This document shows, one piece after another, positions 1-9,398 of a stretch of DNA of 64,000 nt. The position numbers and the translations under genes were made by a program. This DNA comes from CBDFLS01 sp965249185. Lineage in GTDB: Bacteria > Chloroflexota > Dehalococcoidia > Lucifugimonadales > Australimonadaceae. Location of the stretch: NCBI GenBank assembly GCA_965249185.1, contig CBDFLS010000002.1, positions 1,550,001-1,614,000 of the forward strand. The letters run 5' to 3'. How positions within the stretch are numbered: the stretch's first letter is position 1; each line of letters opens with the position of its first letter. Below the pieces are notes generated by a model that worked only from the letters and a program-made list of their open reading frames with translations, ran no database searches and had not been told where the DNA came from.

Positions 1-126
1 GATGAACTGCGCCATCCCTTGTCCGCTGTAGTCTCCGATTCCAGCCAACCAGAGCAACCGGAAATTGCGCTGCCGCAGCGCCCGGACCATTCGGATATGG
101 AAGACCGCCCGAAGCATCGCGTTCAC
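1..126 (-). CDS. MFS transporter, N-terminal part only (runs off the window)
   Basis: On the minus strand an open frame enters at a GTG (126) or ATG (117) and stays open to base 1. It contains ALRQRNFRLLWLAGIGDYSG, the typical start of EntS-like major facilitator exporters, where the first membrane helix follows an R-N-F-R-L-L-W motif. An AAGGGAG ribosome site lies at 136-142, nine bases before the GTG and 18 before the ATG, so GTG 126 is preferred. An in-frame stop at 142-144 limits extension upstream. Only about 42 residues are visible, so substrate and completeness cannot be judged. It is divergent from the acyl-CoA dehydrogenase gene. The stretch 127-370 between them shows no other gene. 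Confidence 0.6.
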   Translation of the reverse strand, partial: MNAMLRAVFHIRMVRALRQRNFRLLWLAGIGDYSGQGMAQFI

Positions 127-370
127 CCGCACCCACTCCCTTCATCACGGCCAGCCAAGCGCCACCTCCGACGGCTTGCAGTGTACAGCGTCTCACTCAT
201 GGGCAACGTCGGGTCACCGGCCAGGCGTGCCACGGGCCTGAGCAATGTCGGGTCCTGAGCAAGACCTGGCCTCCTTGCGGAATTCACCCCGGTATCGAAG
301 TAGCCAGCCAGTCCCCCGACTTGAAACAATGCCGCCGGTGCGAGTACCCTTCAACTTCCGAAACAGGGCC

Positions 371-1582
371 ATGGACTTCCAACTCACCACAGAGCAGAAG
401 GGATTCCTGGAGGAGCTGCGTGCCTTCATCGCGCGGGAGACTCCCCAGGAGCTGCTCGATGCGCGCACGCCGTCCATGGGCGTGGGCACGGGGCTCTCCA
501 GCGCTCACCCCCTGGTGAAAGGCTACATCCGCAAGCTCGCGGAGCACGGATATACCGGCCTTAGCTGGCCCGAGGAGTACGGCGGGGCCGGAAGAACGGC
601 CATCGACGACTGGCTCCTGGCCCAGGAGATGAGCTACTACGATCTGCCCAAGGATGGCGCGGCCGCCTTCACCATAGGCCCGACCCTCATACGAGTGGGC
701 ACCGAGGAGCAGAAGCGGGCGTACCTGCCCGGCCTCCTGACTGGAGAGGTGGGGTTTGCCCTGGGCTACTCCGAGCCATCGGGTGGAACGGACCTGGCCT
801 CGCTGCGGACCACGGCCGTTCGCGAGGGCGACGAGTACGTCATCAACGGGCAGAAGATATTCACCACCGGCGCCCACCATGCCACCCACCTCTGGCTCGC
901 CGCCCGCACGGACCGAAAGGAGCCCCGTCACAAAGGGGTCTCGCTTATCATCGTGCCTATGAACACGCCTGGGATCGAGGTGCGGCCCCTCTATTCCCAG
1001 GCCGGCGAGCGCACCAACGAGGTGTTCCTCACCGACGTTAGGACTCCTGTCACCAACCTGGTGGGGGAGGAGAACCGTGGCTGGTATGTGGCCATGCTCG
1101 CCATCGACTTCGAGCGGGGCGCCATCATGGGCTACCTGGTCTGGTTCCTCGATGCGTTGGTCGAGTACGTCCGTGGAGCGAGCGTGGACGACCGTCCGCT
1201 CGCCCAGGACCCGCTCGTCAGGCAAACGCTTGGCAGGCTCGCCGCGGACATCGAGGTTGGCCGCCTGCTGGGGCTGCGGACCGCCTGGGCCGTGCACCAG
1301 GGGAGATCCCCTAACGTGGAGTCGGCCATGGACAAGCTGTGGCTCGCCGAGTTCAAGGAGCGGTTGGCCAATGAGGCGACGAACATCATCGGTCCGTTTG
1401 CCCTGATGCGTCAGGGGGCCGCCGGCGCTCCCATGGGTGGCTTCGCCGAGGCCTACTACCGTGCGTACCCCCTCTCCAAGTTCGCCGCCGGCGGCAGCAA
1501 TATGATGCGGAACATCATCGCGCAGCGGGGACTTGGCATGCCCCGGGATACGCCCGCCCCTAGCGCGCAGGCCGCGCGCTGA
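371..1582 (+). CDS. Acyl-CoA dehydrogenase family protein
   Basis: A 403-residue flavoprotein expected to desaturate an acyl-CoA thioester (alpha,beta position) in a cytosolic catabolic pathway. The N-terminal helical domain opens with the family-typical MDFQLTTEQ. The beta-domain FAD/substrate motif SEPSGGTDLAS is at residues 134-144, and the C-terminal helical domain ends with the usual NIIAQRGLGMPR segment. The start at 371 is chosen because it gives the standard family N-terminus; the open frame extends further upstream to 245 but that part is not family-like. The stop is 26 bases before the next gene, a Rieske oxygenase, suggesting one operon for breakdown of a cyclic or aromatic compound. 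The substrate cannot be named from sequence. Confidence 0.9.
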   Translation: MDFQLTTEQKGFLEELRAFIARETPQELLDARTPSMGVGTGLSSAHPLVKGYIRKLAEHGYTGLSWPEEYGGAGRTAIDDWLLAQEMSYYDLPKDGAAAFTIGPTLIRVGTEEQKRAYLPGLLTGEVGFALGYSEPSGGTDLASLRTTAVREGDEYVINGQKIFTTGAHHATHLWLAARTDRKEPRHKGVSLIIVPMNTPGIEVRPLYSQAGERTNEVFLTDVRTPVTNLVGEENRGWYVAMLAIDFERGAIMGYLVWFLDALVEYVRGASVDDRPLAQDPLVRQTLGRLAADIEVGRLLGLRTAWAVHQGRSPNVESAMDKLWLAEFKERLANEATNIIGPFALMRQGAAGAPMGGFAEAYYRAYPLSKFAAGGSNMMRNIIAQRGLGMPRDTPAPSAQAAR

Positions 1583-1608
1583 GCGAGTCGATGTTGACGG
1601 AGGAGGCA

Positions 1609-2910
1609 ATGGCAAAGGCTCACCCTGCCGGGAGCGATGGCGCTAAGACGAATCCGCCGTTTCTGAACACGCCCTACGGCGGGTATCTCCACAACCGCGT
1701 GCCCCCCGAGGACGCCGAGCTCACCCACGTGGGCCCCGGCACGCCCGCCGGCGAGTGGCTCCGCCGCTTCTGGCACCCCGTGTTCGCGTCGGACGAGCTG
1801 AAGGGCCTGCCCGTGGCCATCCGCATACTGGGCGAGGACCTGGTGCTCTTCCGCGACCGCTCCGGCCAAATAGGGCTGCTGGAGCTCCACTGCTCGCACC
1901 GGGGCACGTCGCTGGAGTTCGGCCAGATAGAAGAGCGGGGCATCCGCTGCTGCTACCACGCGTGGCTCTACGGCGTGGATGGCAAGCTGTTGGAGACGCC
2001 CGGCGAGCCGGCCGAGAGCACGCTGAAGGACCGGCTCTACCACGGCGCCTACCCCACGCACGAGTACAAGGGGCTGGTGTTCGCCTACATGGGCCCGCCG
2101 GAGAAGCGCCCCGCCTTCCCCGTCTTGGATATGTGCGAGATGCCGGGATACCACGCACAGGCCCGTATGCACGTGGCCTGGCCGTGCAACTGGCTCCAGT
2201 TCGCGGAGAACGTCCACGACCTCTCGCATCTGGGTTTCCTGCACACCATCGAGGGCAACTTGGAGTTCACCCAGGACCTCGCCCGGGTCGGGGAGCTGGA
2301 TTTCGTAGAGAGTCCCACGGGCATGGTGTGCACCGACACCCGGAGAGAGGGAGACAAGGTGTGGGTGATCGCGGCGGACTATATGCTGCCGAACCTCCAC
2401 AGCGTCGCAGGCAGCCTTCATACCGCCTTCGCCGAGCGGGAGCCGGGCCAGATGGCGCCGCCCATGCTCAGCCTATGGATGGTGCCCGTGGACGATACGC
2501 ACACGCAGCGGTTCGATTTTTGGTACGCGCCCGACGGTGAGGTGTTCTCGAGCGGCGTCATGGGGCAGACGGGGGAGCGCCCCTACGAAGAACGCCAGCG
2601 AGTGCCCGGCGACTACGATGCGATGGTCAGTCAGCGGCCCATTGAGGTCCATGCACTGGAGCACCTGGCCAACACCGACCGCACCGTGATCATGGGGCGC
2701 AACTTGGTACGGCGTGGCATCAGGGCGGTGCAGAAGGGTGAAGACCCGCAGGGCGTTTCTCGAAATGAGGGCGTCGCCACTCCCATCTACGCCCACGAGC
2801 GGCTGCTCCACATTCCCGCGGCCTCCAACCCGGAAGAGGACAGGCGGCTGTTGCGGGAGGCGGGACGGAGAGCGGCTGAGGAGCGCATCAGGGAGCTCTC
2901 GAACGCTTAA
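1609..2910 (+). CDS. Rieske [2Fe-2S] oxygenase, large subunit (phthalate dioxygenase/O-demethylase type)
   Basis: A 433-residue ring-hydroxylating or demethylating oxygenase component. The Rieske cluster ligands are C95-x-H97 and C114-x2-H117 (numbered from the ATG at 1609). The mononuclear iron site is in ENVHDLSHLGFLH, with D204 as bridging acid and H207 and H212 as ligands. The start at 1609 is preferred to the upstream ATG at 1591 because GGAGGAGG (1599-1606) sits just before it while 1591 has no ribosome site. No ferredoxin, reductase or small subunit gene is adjacent, so electron partners must lie elsewhere. Pairing with an acyl-CoA dehydrogenase suggests a catabolic role. The substrate is unknown. 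Confidence 0.9.
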   Translation: MAKAHPAGSDGAKTNPPFLNTPYGGYLHNRVPPEDAELTHVGPGTPAGEWLRRFWHPVFASDELKGLPVAIRILGEDLVLFRDRSGQIGLLELHCSHRGTSLEFGQIEERGIRCCYHAWLYGVDGKLLETPGEPAESTLKDRLYHGAYPTHEYKGLVFAYMGPPEKRPAFPVLDMCEMPGYHAQARMHVAWPCNWLQFAENVHDLSHLGFLHTIEGNLEFTQDLARVGELDFVESPTGMVCTDTRREGDKVWVIAADYMLPNLHSVAGSLHTAFAEREPGQMAPPMLSLWMVPVDDTHTQRFDFWYAPDGEVFSSGVMGQTGERPYEERQRVPGDYDAMVSQRPIEVHALEHLANTDRTVIMGRNLVRRGIRAVQKGEDPQGVSRNEGVATPIYAHERLLHIPAASNPEEDRRLLREAGRRAAEERIRELSNA

Positions 2911-3058
2911 TGCGCCTTCGCCATCGCAGATTTCGGTGAGCGGCCCTGCGCCCAAAAACGACGGCGATGGCATTCTATCCCTGGATCGACCTAGCCCTGG
3001 CCTGAGTTAGAGCAAGAGAACGAGGAGGACCGGTCTCCAGCGGGGATACGAAGTACGG

Positions 3059-4681
3059 CTATAGCGAAAGGATGTTGCCTTTCTCGTCTACGTCGAGTGC
3101 CCTTGGTGTGCCGGGGAGTCCTGGCAGCCTCACGATATCGCCCGAGATAGGGTAGATGAACCCCGCGCCCCTGGCCGCCTGGACATCCGATACCTCAAAC
3201 GTATAACCCGATGGCTTACCTTTTAGAGCAGGGTTATGGGAAAGTGACAGATGGGTCTTGGCCATGCACAGAGGCATGTGGGTCCAGCCGAGCTCATCGT
3301 AGATTTTCAGCTTGGTGGCGGCGGCAGGATGCCAGTGCACGTCATCGGCTCCATAGACCTTCTGAGCAAGTGCTAAGACCTTGTCCCGGGTCGTCGCCTC
3401 TTCGGGGTACAGGTACGATACCTTGGGTGCATCGGAGTCGGTGGCGCTGACCACCGCTTCGGCAAGAGCGACAGCACCGTTCCCACCGTCCGTGAACGCC
3501 CGGCTTTCCACGGCGGCGTAGGCGCCGCAGGCCTCTGCTCCGTCCTTTATTACAGCGATCTCCTCGGCCGTGTCCGACGGAAATCGATTGATGGCCACCA
3601 CCACCGGCAGGCCAAAGGAGCGCACCAAGCCCACCATATGTTCCAGATTGGGCATGCCCTTGCGAACGGCCTCCGTATCAGGGGTATTTAGTGCTCTCGT
3701 GCTGACTCCACCGTGCGACTTTAAGGCCTTTGCGGAGGCCACCAGCACCGCTGCATGGGGCTCCAAGTCATGGAAACGGGCCTTTATGTGCATGAACTTT
3801 TCAAACCCCAGATCGGCGCCAAACCCCGCTTCGGTGATCACGAAGTCAGCATATCCAAGGCCCATCCGGTCCGCTACCACGGAGCTGCAGCCGTGGGCTA
3901 TGTTGCCGAAAGGGCCCGTGTGGACGAGAACGGGCTGGCCCTCCGTAGTCTGTACTAGATTGGGCTGGATGGCGTAGCGGAGAAGAGACATCATGGAGCC
4001 GACAGCGCCCATGTCCTCGGCGGTCACTGGCTTTCCACCGCGGGTAAATCCAACGACTACCTTGCCTAATCGAGTCCTCAGGTCCGCCAGATCGGATGCC
4101 AGCGCCAGTATGGCCATTATCTCGGAGGCCGTGACGATATCGAAGCCCGTCTCGCGCACCGGAGCATTTGTTATTCCTCCGATGCCGGTCATGATAGAGC
4201 GGAGTGCTCGGTCCTCCACATCGGTCACGCGACGCCAGGTGATGCCACTGGGGTCCATATCGGGAATCTGGTCGCGCTGAACCGCGTTGTCCGTGAGCGC
4301 CGCCAGCAAATTGTGGGCTGAGCCGACGGCATGGCTGTCGCCCGTAAAATGGATGTTTATCTCGTCTTCGGGCAGTATCGTGGCCTTGCCTCCACCGGTG
4401 CCTCCACCCTTGATGCCAAAGATGGGGCCCAACGAAGGCTCGCGTAGTGTCGCCACCGCGCGCACTCCCAACTTGCCGAGACCTTGCGTCAGCCCTACGG
4501 ACGTCGTGGTCTTGCCCTCCCCTGCCCGGGTGGGGGTGATGCCTGTTACTACCACAAGCTTTCCACGACGACCGCCGGTGCGAATCGCTTCTAGGGGAAT
4601 CTTGGCCTTGTGGAGTCCGTAAGGAATCATCATGCCGGGCGCGAGTCCCAATACTTCCGCTATCTCCGCTATTGGTCGCAC
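3059..4681 (-). CDS. fhs: Formate--tetrahydrofolate ligase
   Basis: Makes 10-formyl-tetrahydrofolate from formate, THF and ATP in one-carbon metabolism. The 540-residue protein is slightly shorter than the usual 550-560. It starts MRPIAEIAEVLGL and has the P-loop TPTRAGEGKTTT at about residues 49-60, the conserved IHFTGD and GPFGNIAHG segments and a family-like C-terminus. It is a single gene on the minus strand. 2911-3058 downstream shows no gene, and 4682-4834 upstream shows no clear riboswitch or promoter. The ISNCY-like element upstream lies about 150 bases from the start codon and may have displaced its original promoter region. Confidence 0.95.
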   Translation of the reverse strand: MRPIAEIAEVLGLAPGMMIPYGLHKAKIPLEAIRTGGRRGKLVVVTGITPTRAGEGKTTTSVGLTQGLGKLGVRAVATLREPSLGPIFGIKGGGTGGGKATILPEDEINIHFTGDSHAVGSAHNLLAALTDNAVQRDQIPDMDPSGITWRRVTDVEDRALRSIMTGIGGITNAPVRETGFDIVTASEIMAILALASDLADLRTRLGKVVVGFTRGGKPVTAEDMGAVGSMMSLLRYAIQPNLVQTTEGQPVLVHTGPFGNIAHGCSSVVADRMGLGYADFVITEAGFGADLGFEKFMHIKARFHDLEPHAAVLVASAKALKSHGGVSTRALNTPDTEAVRKGMPNLEHMVGLVRSFGLPVVVAINRFPSDTAEEIAVIKDGAEACGAYAAVESRAFTDGGNGAVALAEAVVSATDSDAPKVSYLYPEEATTRDKVLALAQKVYGADDVHWHPAAATKLKIYDELGWTHMPLCMAKTHLSLSHNPALKGKPSGYTFEVSDVQAARGAGFIYPISGDIVRLPGLPGTPRALDVDEKGNILSL

Positions 4682-4834
4682 TGTCCCTCCTTCACGCGAT
4701 CGAGGTTACTGGTGCCATCGTCAATTCACTCCTCGCGCTTTCCGTAGGCAAGGTGCCCAGCGCCAGGCGAATTGGGTAATATCGGCGGGCGTGTACGGGG
4801 ACATCCCGAGTTGTTACGGGACTCATCTGACCTG

Positions 4835-6420
4835 TGTTGATGTCCAGCGAAAGTGTCCGCCTAATGGGTCTGCGAAAATGTCCGTTTAGGCGAACTCTGC
4901 CTCCCCAGATTTTGGTGTCCCAGTTGTGCCACTGATGCTTCTCAGCGGCGGGCTTTTGGCCAAGGCATACTTGCGGGCAGTGTTTCTGTGGATGCTCAAC
5001 TCGCGGGCGATTGCCCTAAGTGATAGTCCCCTAAGCCTGGCCTCCTGCACATTCTCCCATAGAGTTCTCTGGCGAGCAGTGGGTATTCTGTGTCGTTGCG
5101 CCTTGGATTTGCGAGGCCTCAAGTCCCGGTCCACCTCGCCTGTTTCCAATCTCCCCAAGCAGGCGTCCCATTGGCCTCCCGCGCCGTTGATGTTATGGCT
5201 TGGCCCGGAGGCTTCCATAGGGGCGACGGCGATTGCCCTCAGCATACCAGAGCGCGGCGGAGCCTCCTGTGTTGGGATGGTCTGTCCTTGGTACTGCACC
5301 AGAAGCCGGCCCTCCATGTCCTCTTGGACCTCCACCTGCACCCCGGAGTAAGTAGGGCGGGTCCCGCTGGGCAACAGTTGCAGAGTGCGCCGGTTGTACT
5401 TGATGGTGTTGTCCCTGGACACCTTCCGGCGGTGTTTGAAGCAGAGGACCTGATCGAGAGACACTGACTGCTCCGGGCGACGGTAGGCACGATGATCCTT
5501 CTCGGCCTGCACGCCAAACTTCTCATTGAATCGCGGCAGGAAGCTATTCAAGATCTCATCGGCCTCGGTGATGGTGGCGGCCCCGGCCAGCCGAAGCTCG
5601 GTTGCCAGCCGGTCCTGGAATGTGGCGGCAGCACGCTCCACTCTGCCCTTGGCTTGGGGTGATCTAGCGAAGATCATCCGGATCCCCAGCTCCTCCATCG
5701 CCCGGGCGAACTGCGTAGGGCCTGCGGGGTAACGGTCGATGTCTCCGGTAAATTTGAAGACGGGTGCCGGTCGCTGTAAATGGCGATGGGTATTCCATGC
5801 CTCCTGATCAGCCTGTTCATGAGCAGGAAGTAGCTTGGAGTGTCCTCCTCCCGGCAGAACATGGCTGCGGGCACAGTGCCGGTGGCGTCATCCACGGCCA
5901 GCAGCAGGGCGAACCTAGGCCCATCCTTCCCCAGCCAGCGGTGGTGGCTGCCGTCGATCTGCACCAGCATTCCCTCCTGAGGCATTCGCTGCCGGCGTAC
6001 ACGGTGCTGCTGAGAACGGCGGCTACGCGGGCTGCCGATGCCAGCCTTCACCAAGATGCGACGGACGGTGGGACGGCTCAGATTTATGCCATCCCGTTCC
6101 CTAAGCAGCTCGGTTAGGTGGGTGTGATTGGTGCCCGCGTACTTGGTGCTGGCCAGCCGCACCACTGCGGCAGCCTCGGATTCCAAGACAGCATTGTGTG
6201 GCCGGCGTCCCCGGTTTCCATGGGCCAGGGCGGCGGCTCCGTTCCTCCGGTAGGCATTCAAAAGTCGCCTTGTGTGGCGCTCGCTTACCCCGAGAATCTC
6301 GGCAGCCTGTAGGGTGGGAACCTGGTATTCCAGGATGTCGTTAAGCACTTGGAGTCTAGCTAGTTCTCGCTGTTTCAATGTCACATCCTTCATGGATGGA
6401 CATTTTCGCTGAACCGTTAA
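4835..6420 (-). mobile_element. ISNCY/IS1202-like insertion sequence, edges approximate
   Basis: Both ends carry inverted copies of a short sequence: AGCGAAAGTGTCC near 4844 on the left, and TTCAGCGAAAATGTCC read inward on the minus strand near 6398-6413 on the right. A further GCGAAAATGTCC copy lies inside the left end near 4873. These are probably transposase-binding sites. Exact termini and a target duplication could not be fixed. The single encoded transposase is frameshifted. Confidence 0.7.
4886..6393 (-). pseudogene. ISNCY/IS1202-like DDE transposase, split by a one-base frameshift
   Basis: The N-terminal frame (6393 to about 5674) starts MKDVTLKQRE, has a helix-turn-helix (QAAEILGVSERHTRRLL) and an integrase core with the first two acidic residues (VQIDGSHHRW and LAVDDATG). 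It then runs into IYSDRHP followed by non-family sequence. The next frame (5698-4886) resumes at MEELGIRMIFARSPQAKGRVE, which carries the catalytic glutamate. Reading across about 5762 with one extra base restores HPVFKFTGDIDRYP, so a single missing base explains the break. The distal part ends with a second helix-turn-helix (LSLRAIARELSIHRNTARKYA). It is probably inactive unless frameshifting is programmed. Confidence 0.8.
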
Positions 6421-6676
6421 CTGCGGACCTAATCGTAGACCATCAACAGACCTGCCCCCTGCATTTGTACCACGCGTCAAGTTAGGCCGTCGCTAATGCA
6501 GCGACACATTTGTTGGTCGAGATTACCTCGGGAGCTGGGGGCCGATGGCGTGTTCATGGTGAAGATGGTGGAGGGCCCATCTCCCCGTCCAAACTCGCAT
6601 CTCACGCGCATGTGACGGCGAGCGTAAGCCGTTCCATCGTGTCGACCCGTAATCCGCCGTTCGTGAACGGACGGTT

Positions 6677-6753
6677 TGGTGCCCCCAAGGGGATTCGAAC
6701 CCCTGGTCTTCACCTTGAAAGGGTGATGTCCTGGGCCTCTAGACGATGGGGGC
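6677..6753 (-). tRNA. tRNA-Glu (anticodon TTC)
   Basis: Acceptor arms GCCCCCA and TGGGGGC pair perfectly. The anticodon loop is CTTTCAA, the T-arm carries GGTTCGAATCC, and CCA is encoded at 6677-6679. The gene lies just downstream of argC on the same strand. The short GC palindromes at about 6761-6785 lie between them. The preceding stretch 6421-6676 shows no other gene. Confidence 0.95.
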
Positions 6754-6797
6754 ACGCGATGGGGCCCGGGCCCGAGCCCGCGGGCAACGGCGGAGGG

Positions 6798-7841
6798 TTA
6801 CGGGTAGATGGCCACCTGCTCCAGGCCGGCCGTCTCCGGCAGGCCGAACATCAGGTTCATGTTCTGCACCGCCTGGCCCGCGGCGCCCTTGACCAGATTG
6901 TCCAGCGCGCTGAAGACCACCACCCTGCCCGTGCGCACGTCCACCGTGGGGTAGATGAGGCAGTCGTTGTTGCCCCAGGCCTGCTTCGTCTGGGGCGGCG
7001 CCGGCATCACCTTCACGAAGGGCTCGTCGCGGTAGAACCCGTGGTACAGCTCGACGATGCCGTCGCGGGCGCGTTCGGGGGAGCCCAGCGCGCCGTCCGA
7101 CAGCTCGGCGTAGCAGGAGCAGAGGATTCCCCTGGTCATGGGCACCAGGTGCGGCATGAAAACGGCCTCGGGCCGGTAGCCCGCGCGGAGGCGCGACAGC
7201 TCCTGGGTGATCTCCGGCAGGTGGCGATGGCCCTCCACCTGGTACGGAAAGAGGTTCTCGTTCACCTCCGAGAAGTGGGTGCCCAGGCTGAGGCCCCGGC
7301 CCGCGCCGGAGACCCCCGACTTGGCATCGATGACCACGCCGGGGCCGATGAGCCCCTCGGCCACCAGCGGCGCCAGGGCCAGTATGGCCCCCGTGGCGTA
7401 GCAGCCGGGGTTGGCCACCAGCGACGCCGACCGCACGCCGTCGCGGTCCAGCTCCGTGAGCCCGTAGACCGCCGTCTCCAGCAGGTCGGGGGCCGGGTGG
7501 CCGGCGCCGTACCACTCGCGGTACTCGTCGGCTGACTTGAGCCGGAAATCGGCGCTGATGTCGATGACCTTTGTCCCGGCGCGGGCCAGCGGCACGCACG
7601 CCTCCGCGCTGGCCACCTGGGGCAGCGCCGAGAAGACCAGGTCAACGCTGGCGCTCAGCTCCGGCTCGATGGTCAGCCCGCTCTCCGCCAGGTGCGGGAA
7701 GACGGCGGCCAACTTCTCACCCGCCGCGCCACGGCCGGTGACGCCCACCAGCTCGGCCTCCGGATGGCGGAGCAGCAGCCGCGCCAACTCCACGCCGGAA
7801 TAGCCGGTCACGTTGATGATGCCCACTTTCACTGCGCCCAT
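6798..7841 (-). CDS. argC: N-acetyl-gamma-glutamyl-phosphate reductase
   Basis: Third step of arginine biosynthesis: NADPH-dependent reduction of N-acetylglutamyl phosphate to the semialdehyde. The protein has 347 residues. The N-terminal dinucleotide fold starts VGIINVTGYSGVELARLL, the active-site cysteine is C147 in VANPGCYATG, and HLVPMTRGI is typical of the dimerisation domain. The start at 7841 overlaps the stop of the upstream flavin oxidoreductase gene as TGATG, implying translational coupling. The open frame continues upstream to 8111, but that part is only the antisense-like shadow of the neighbour. No other arg genes are present nearby, which is unusual because argC often sits with argJBD. 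Confidence 0.95.
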   Translation of the reverse strand: MGAVKVGIINVTGYSGVELARLLLRHPEAELVGVTGRGAAGEKLAAVFPHLAESGLTIEPELSASVDLVFSALPQVASAEACVPLARAGTKVIDISADFRLKSADEYREWYGAGHPAPDLLETAVYGLTELDRDGVRSASLVANPGCYATGAILALAPLVAEGLIGPGVVIDAKSGVSGAGRGLSLGTHFSEVNENLFPYQVEGHRHLPEITQELSRLRAGYRPEAVFMPHLVPMTRGILCSCYAELSDGALGSPERARDGIVELYHGFYRDEPFVKVMPAPPQTKQAWGNNDCLIYPTVDVRTGRVVVFSALDNLVKGAAGQAVQNMNLMFGLPETAGLEQVAIYP

Positions 7842-8788
7842 CACGACACCGTTTGCACCGGCCGGCGATGGAATGTCTTCACCACCGTCTCCGCCTGAAG
7901 CTGCATCTGCTGGAGCATCTCGTCGGGGCCGCAGGCGGGACCGAAGACGAACTTGGTTATCCCCGCGTCCACATACTCGCGGACCCGGGCCTCCACCTGG
8001 TCCGGCGTGCCGATAAGGTGCACCTGGTCCAGGGGCACGTCGTGACGGCGCTGGAGCAGGTACTGGGACACCTTCTCCATGGGCACCGGGCCCCGCTCCA
8101 CCATGTAGCACCCGATATTGACCCCGAAGTGATCGGCGGGCACCTGACGGCCCGCCTCGGCAGCGTACTGCTGCACGCGCCGGATACCCTCGGCGGCGTC
8201 CTCGGGGGTGACCTGGGCGGGCAGCCAGCCATCGCCCAGATAGCCCGTCCGCCGGAGGGCGGCCTCGGTCCGGCCTCCTATCCAGATGGGGACCGGCTGC
8301 TGGACCGGCTTGGGGTTCAGGGCGCCGCCGGTGATGCGCAGGAACTCGCCGTCGTAAGTGACCTTCTCCTGGGTCCAGAGCATACGCATCACCCGGATGG
8401 CCTCGTTCAACCGCCGGCCCCGGTCGCTCTTCCTGACGCCCATGGCGTCGTACTCCAGCGTCCCCTCGTGGCCGACGCCCACGCCGACGACCAGGCGGCC
8501 GCCCGATAGGGAGTCGATGGAGGCGAGGGCCCGCGCCGTGGTCACGGGGCTACGCATGGACATGAGCAGTACGCCGGTGCCGAACTTCAGCCGCTCGGTG
8601 CGCGCCGCGGCCATGGCCATGGCCACCAGGGGATCGACCACCGAAGTGGGCTCCGCGATCCGGTCGGTGAACCAGACCGAGTCCCATCCCTGGGTCTCGG
8701 CCGCCTCCAGGTAGCCGAAGAAGGCCTCCCGCCCCTGCCGGGCCATGGGCGATGCGCCACCGACGCCGATGCGGACTCCCATTACCAC
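7841..8788 (-). CDS. LLM-class flavin/F420-dependent oxidoreductase
   Basis: A 315-residue luciferase-like TIM-barrel protein. The N-terminus VRIGVGGASPMARQGREAFF, the GWDSVWFTDRI strand, the RLKFGTGVLLMSMRSP region and PVPIWIGGRTEAAL are characteristic of the family. Members use F420 or FMN to oxidise or reduce small molecules; the cofactor and substrate are not visible here. A second methionine at residue 3 is an alternative start. The gene is first of a two-gene unit with argC, overlapping by one base. The functional link to arginine synthesis is unclear. A PPOX protein of an F420-linked subfamily at 14892 supports F420 use in this genome. Confidence 0.88.
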   Translation of the reverse strand: MVMGVRIGVGGASPMARQGREAFFGYLEAAETQGWDSVWFTDRIAEPTSVVDPLVAMAMAAARTERLKFGTGVLLMSMRSPVTTARALASIDSLSGGRLVVGVGVGHEGTLEYDAMGVRKSDRGRRLNEAIRVMRMLWTQEKVTYDGEFLRITGGALNPKPVQQPVPIWIGGRTEAALRRTGYLGDGWLPAQVTPEDAAEGIRRVQQYAAEAGRQVPADHFGVNIGCYMVERGPVPMEKVSQYLLQRRHDVPLDQVHLIGTPDQVEARVREYVDAGITKFVFGPACGPDEMLQQMQLQAETVVKTFHRRPVQTVS

Positions 8789-9224
8789 TCTCCATGCCCC
8801 AGAGCCGCGCCCGTGCTTCGGGGGCGCTCGATGGAGCGACGATGAATTCTACCGCACAAGGAACGGCCCGCGCTACGGACCGCCGGCCGCGGGAAAAGGA
8901 AGCGCCCCGGAGAGCCTGCCCCGGGGCGCTTCCACCATCGGGGCCCGCGCCGCTTGCGCAACGCCTACCCCAACCATCCCTGCCGCGTCACTCGCGAGTG
9001 CCCTTCGCCAGAGCCTAGCGAATCCATCGCTGGGACGTCGGCCTCGACCGGACCGACACCTAACGAATGGCGGCGGGTGACGCAGCAGTACTTGGTAAGT
9101 CAGACATACTGGATCACCCCCTTTCTGCGGCCTATCGCCGCACAACCATAATAGGACGGGAACCGTCTTCTGCCAACCCTCTTTCCGTCCATTTTGGCCG
9201 CCCGTGGCGGGCAAGAGGGCATAA
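8789..9224. other. Intergenic stretch without a gene
   Basis: No supported coding frame or RNA gene is visible. It carries short GC-rich inverted repeats and leads into the hairpin cluster at 9225-9390, which lies just downstream of the minus-strand ATPase gene that ends at 9399. Confidence 0.5.
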
Positions 9225-9390
9225 CGGGGAAACCTCTTTTGGACAAAGAGGTTTCCCCGAACCCCTTCCAGAAAATTTCGTCTTTGGGCGAGCAGGCTGG
9301 GGGACTTTGAGTCCCCCAGCCTGCTCGCCTAGCTGCAAAGTTCTTTGCGGAAGGTGTGGGAACCACTTGCTTCCAAGAAAGGGGTTCCCA
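9225..9390. repeat. Cluster of three perfect or near-perfect hairpins
   Basis: Hairpin 1 has 15-base arms at 9225-9239 and 9245-9259 around a 5-base loop. Hairpin 2 has perfect 20-base arms at 9287-9306 and 9310-9329 around TTG. Hairpin 3 pairs TGGGAACC (9357-9364) with GGTTCCCA (9383-9390). Between hairpins 1 and 2 is CCAGAAAATTTCGTC, which recurs beside another palindrome at about 13149. The cluster may end transcription of the minus-strand gene that stops at 9399, or it may be a small non-autonomous repeated element. Confidence 0.75.
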
Positions 9391-9398
9391 GACTATTC

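Noticed and set aside
284..1615. A long minus-strand open frame opposite the acyl-CoA dehydrogenase
   Set aside because: It has no family-like motif, mirrors the codon pattern of the real gene and is typical of antisense frames in GC-rich coding DNA.
4682..4834. Tetrahydrofolate riboswitch upstream of fhs
   Set aside because: The conserved THF-riboswitch segments could not be recognised on the minus strand.
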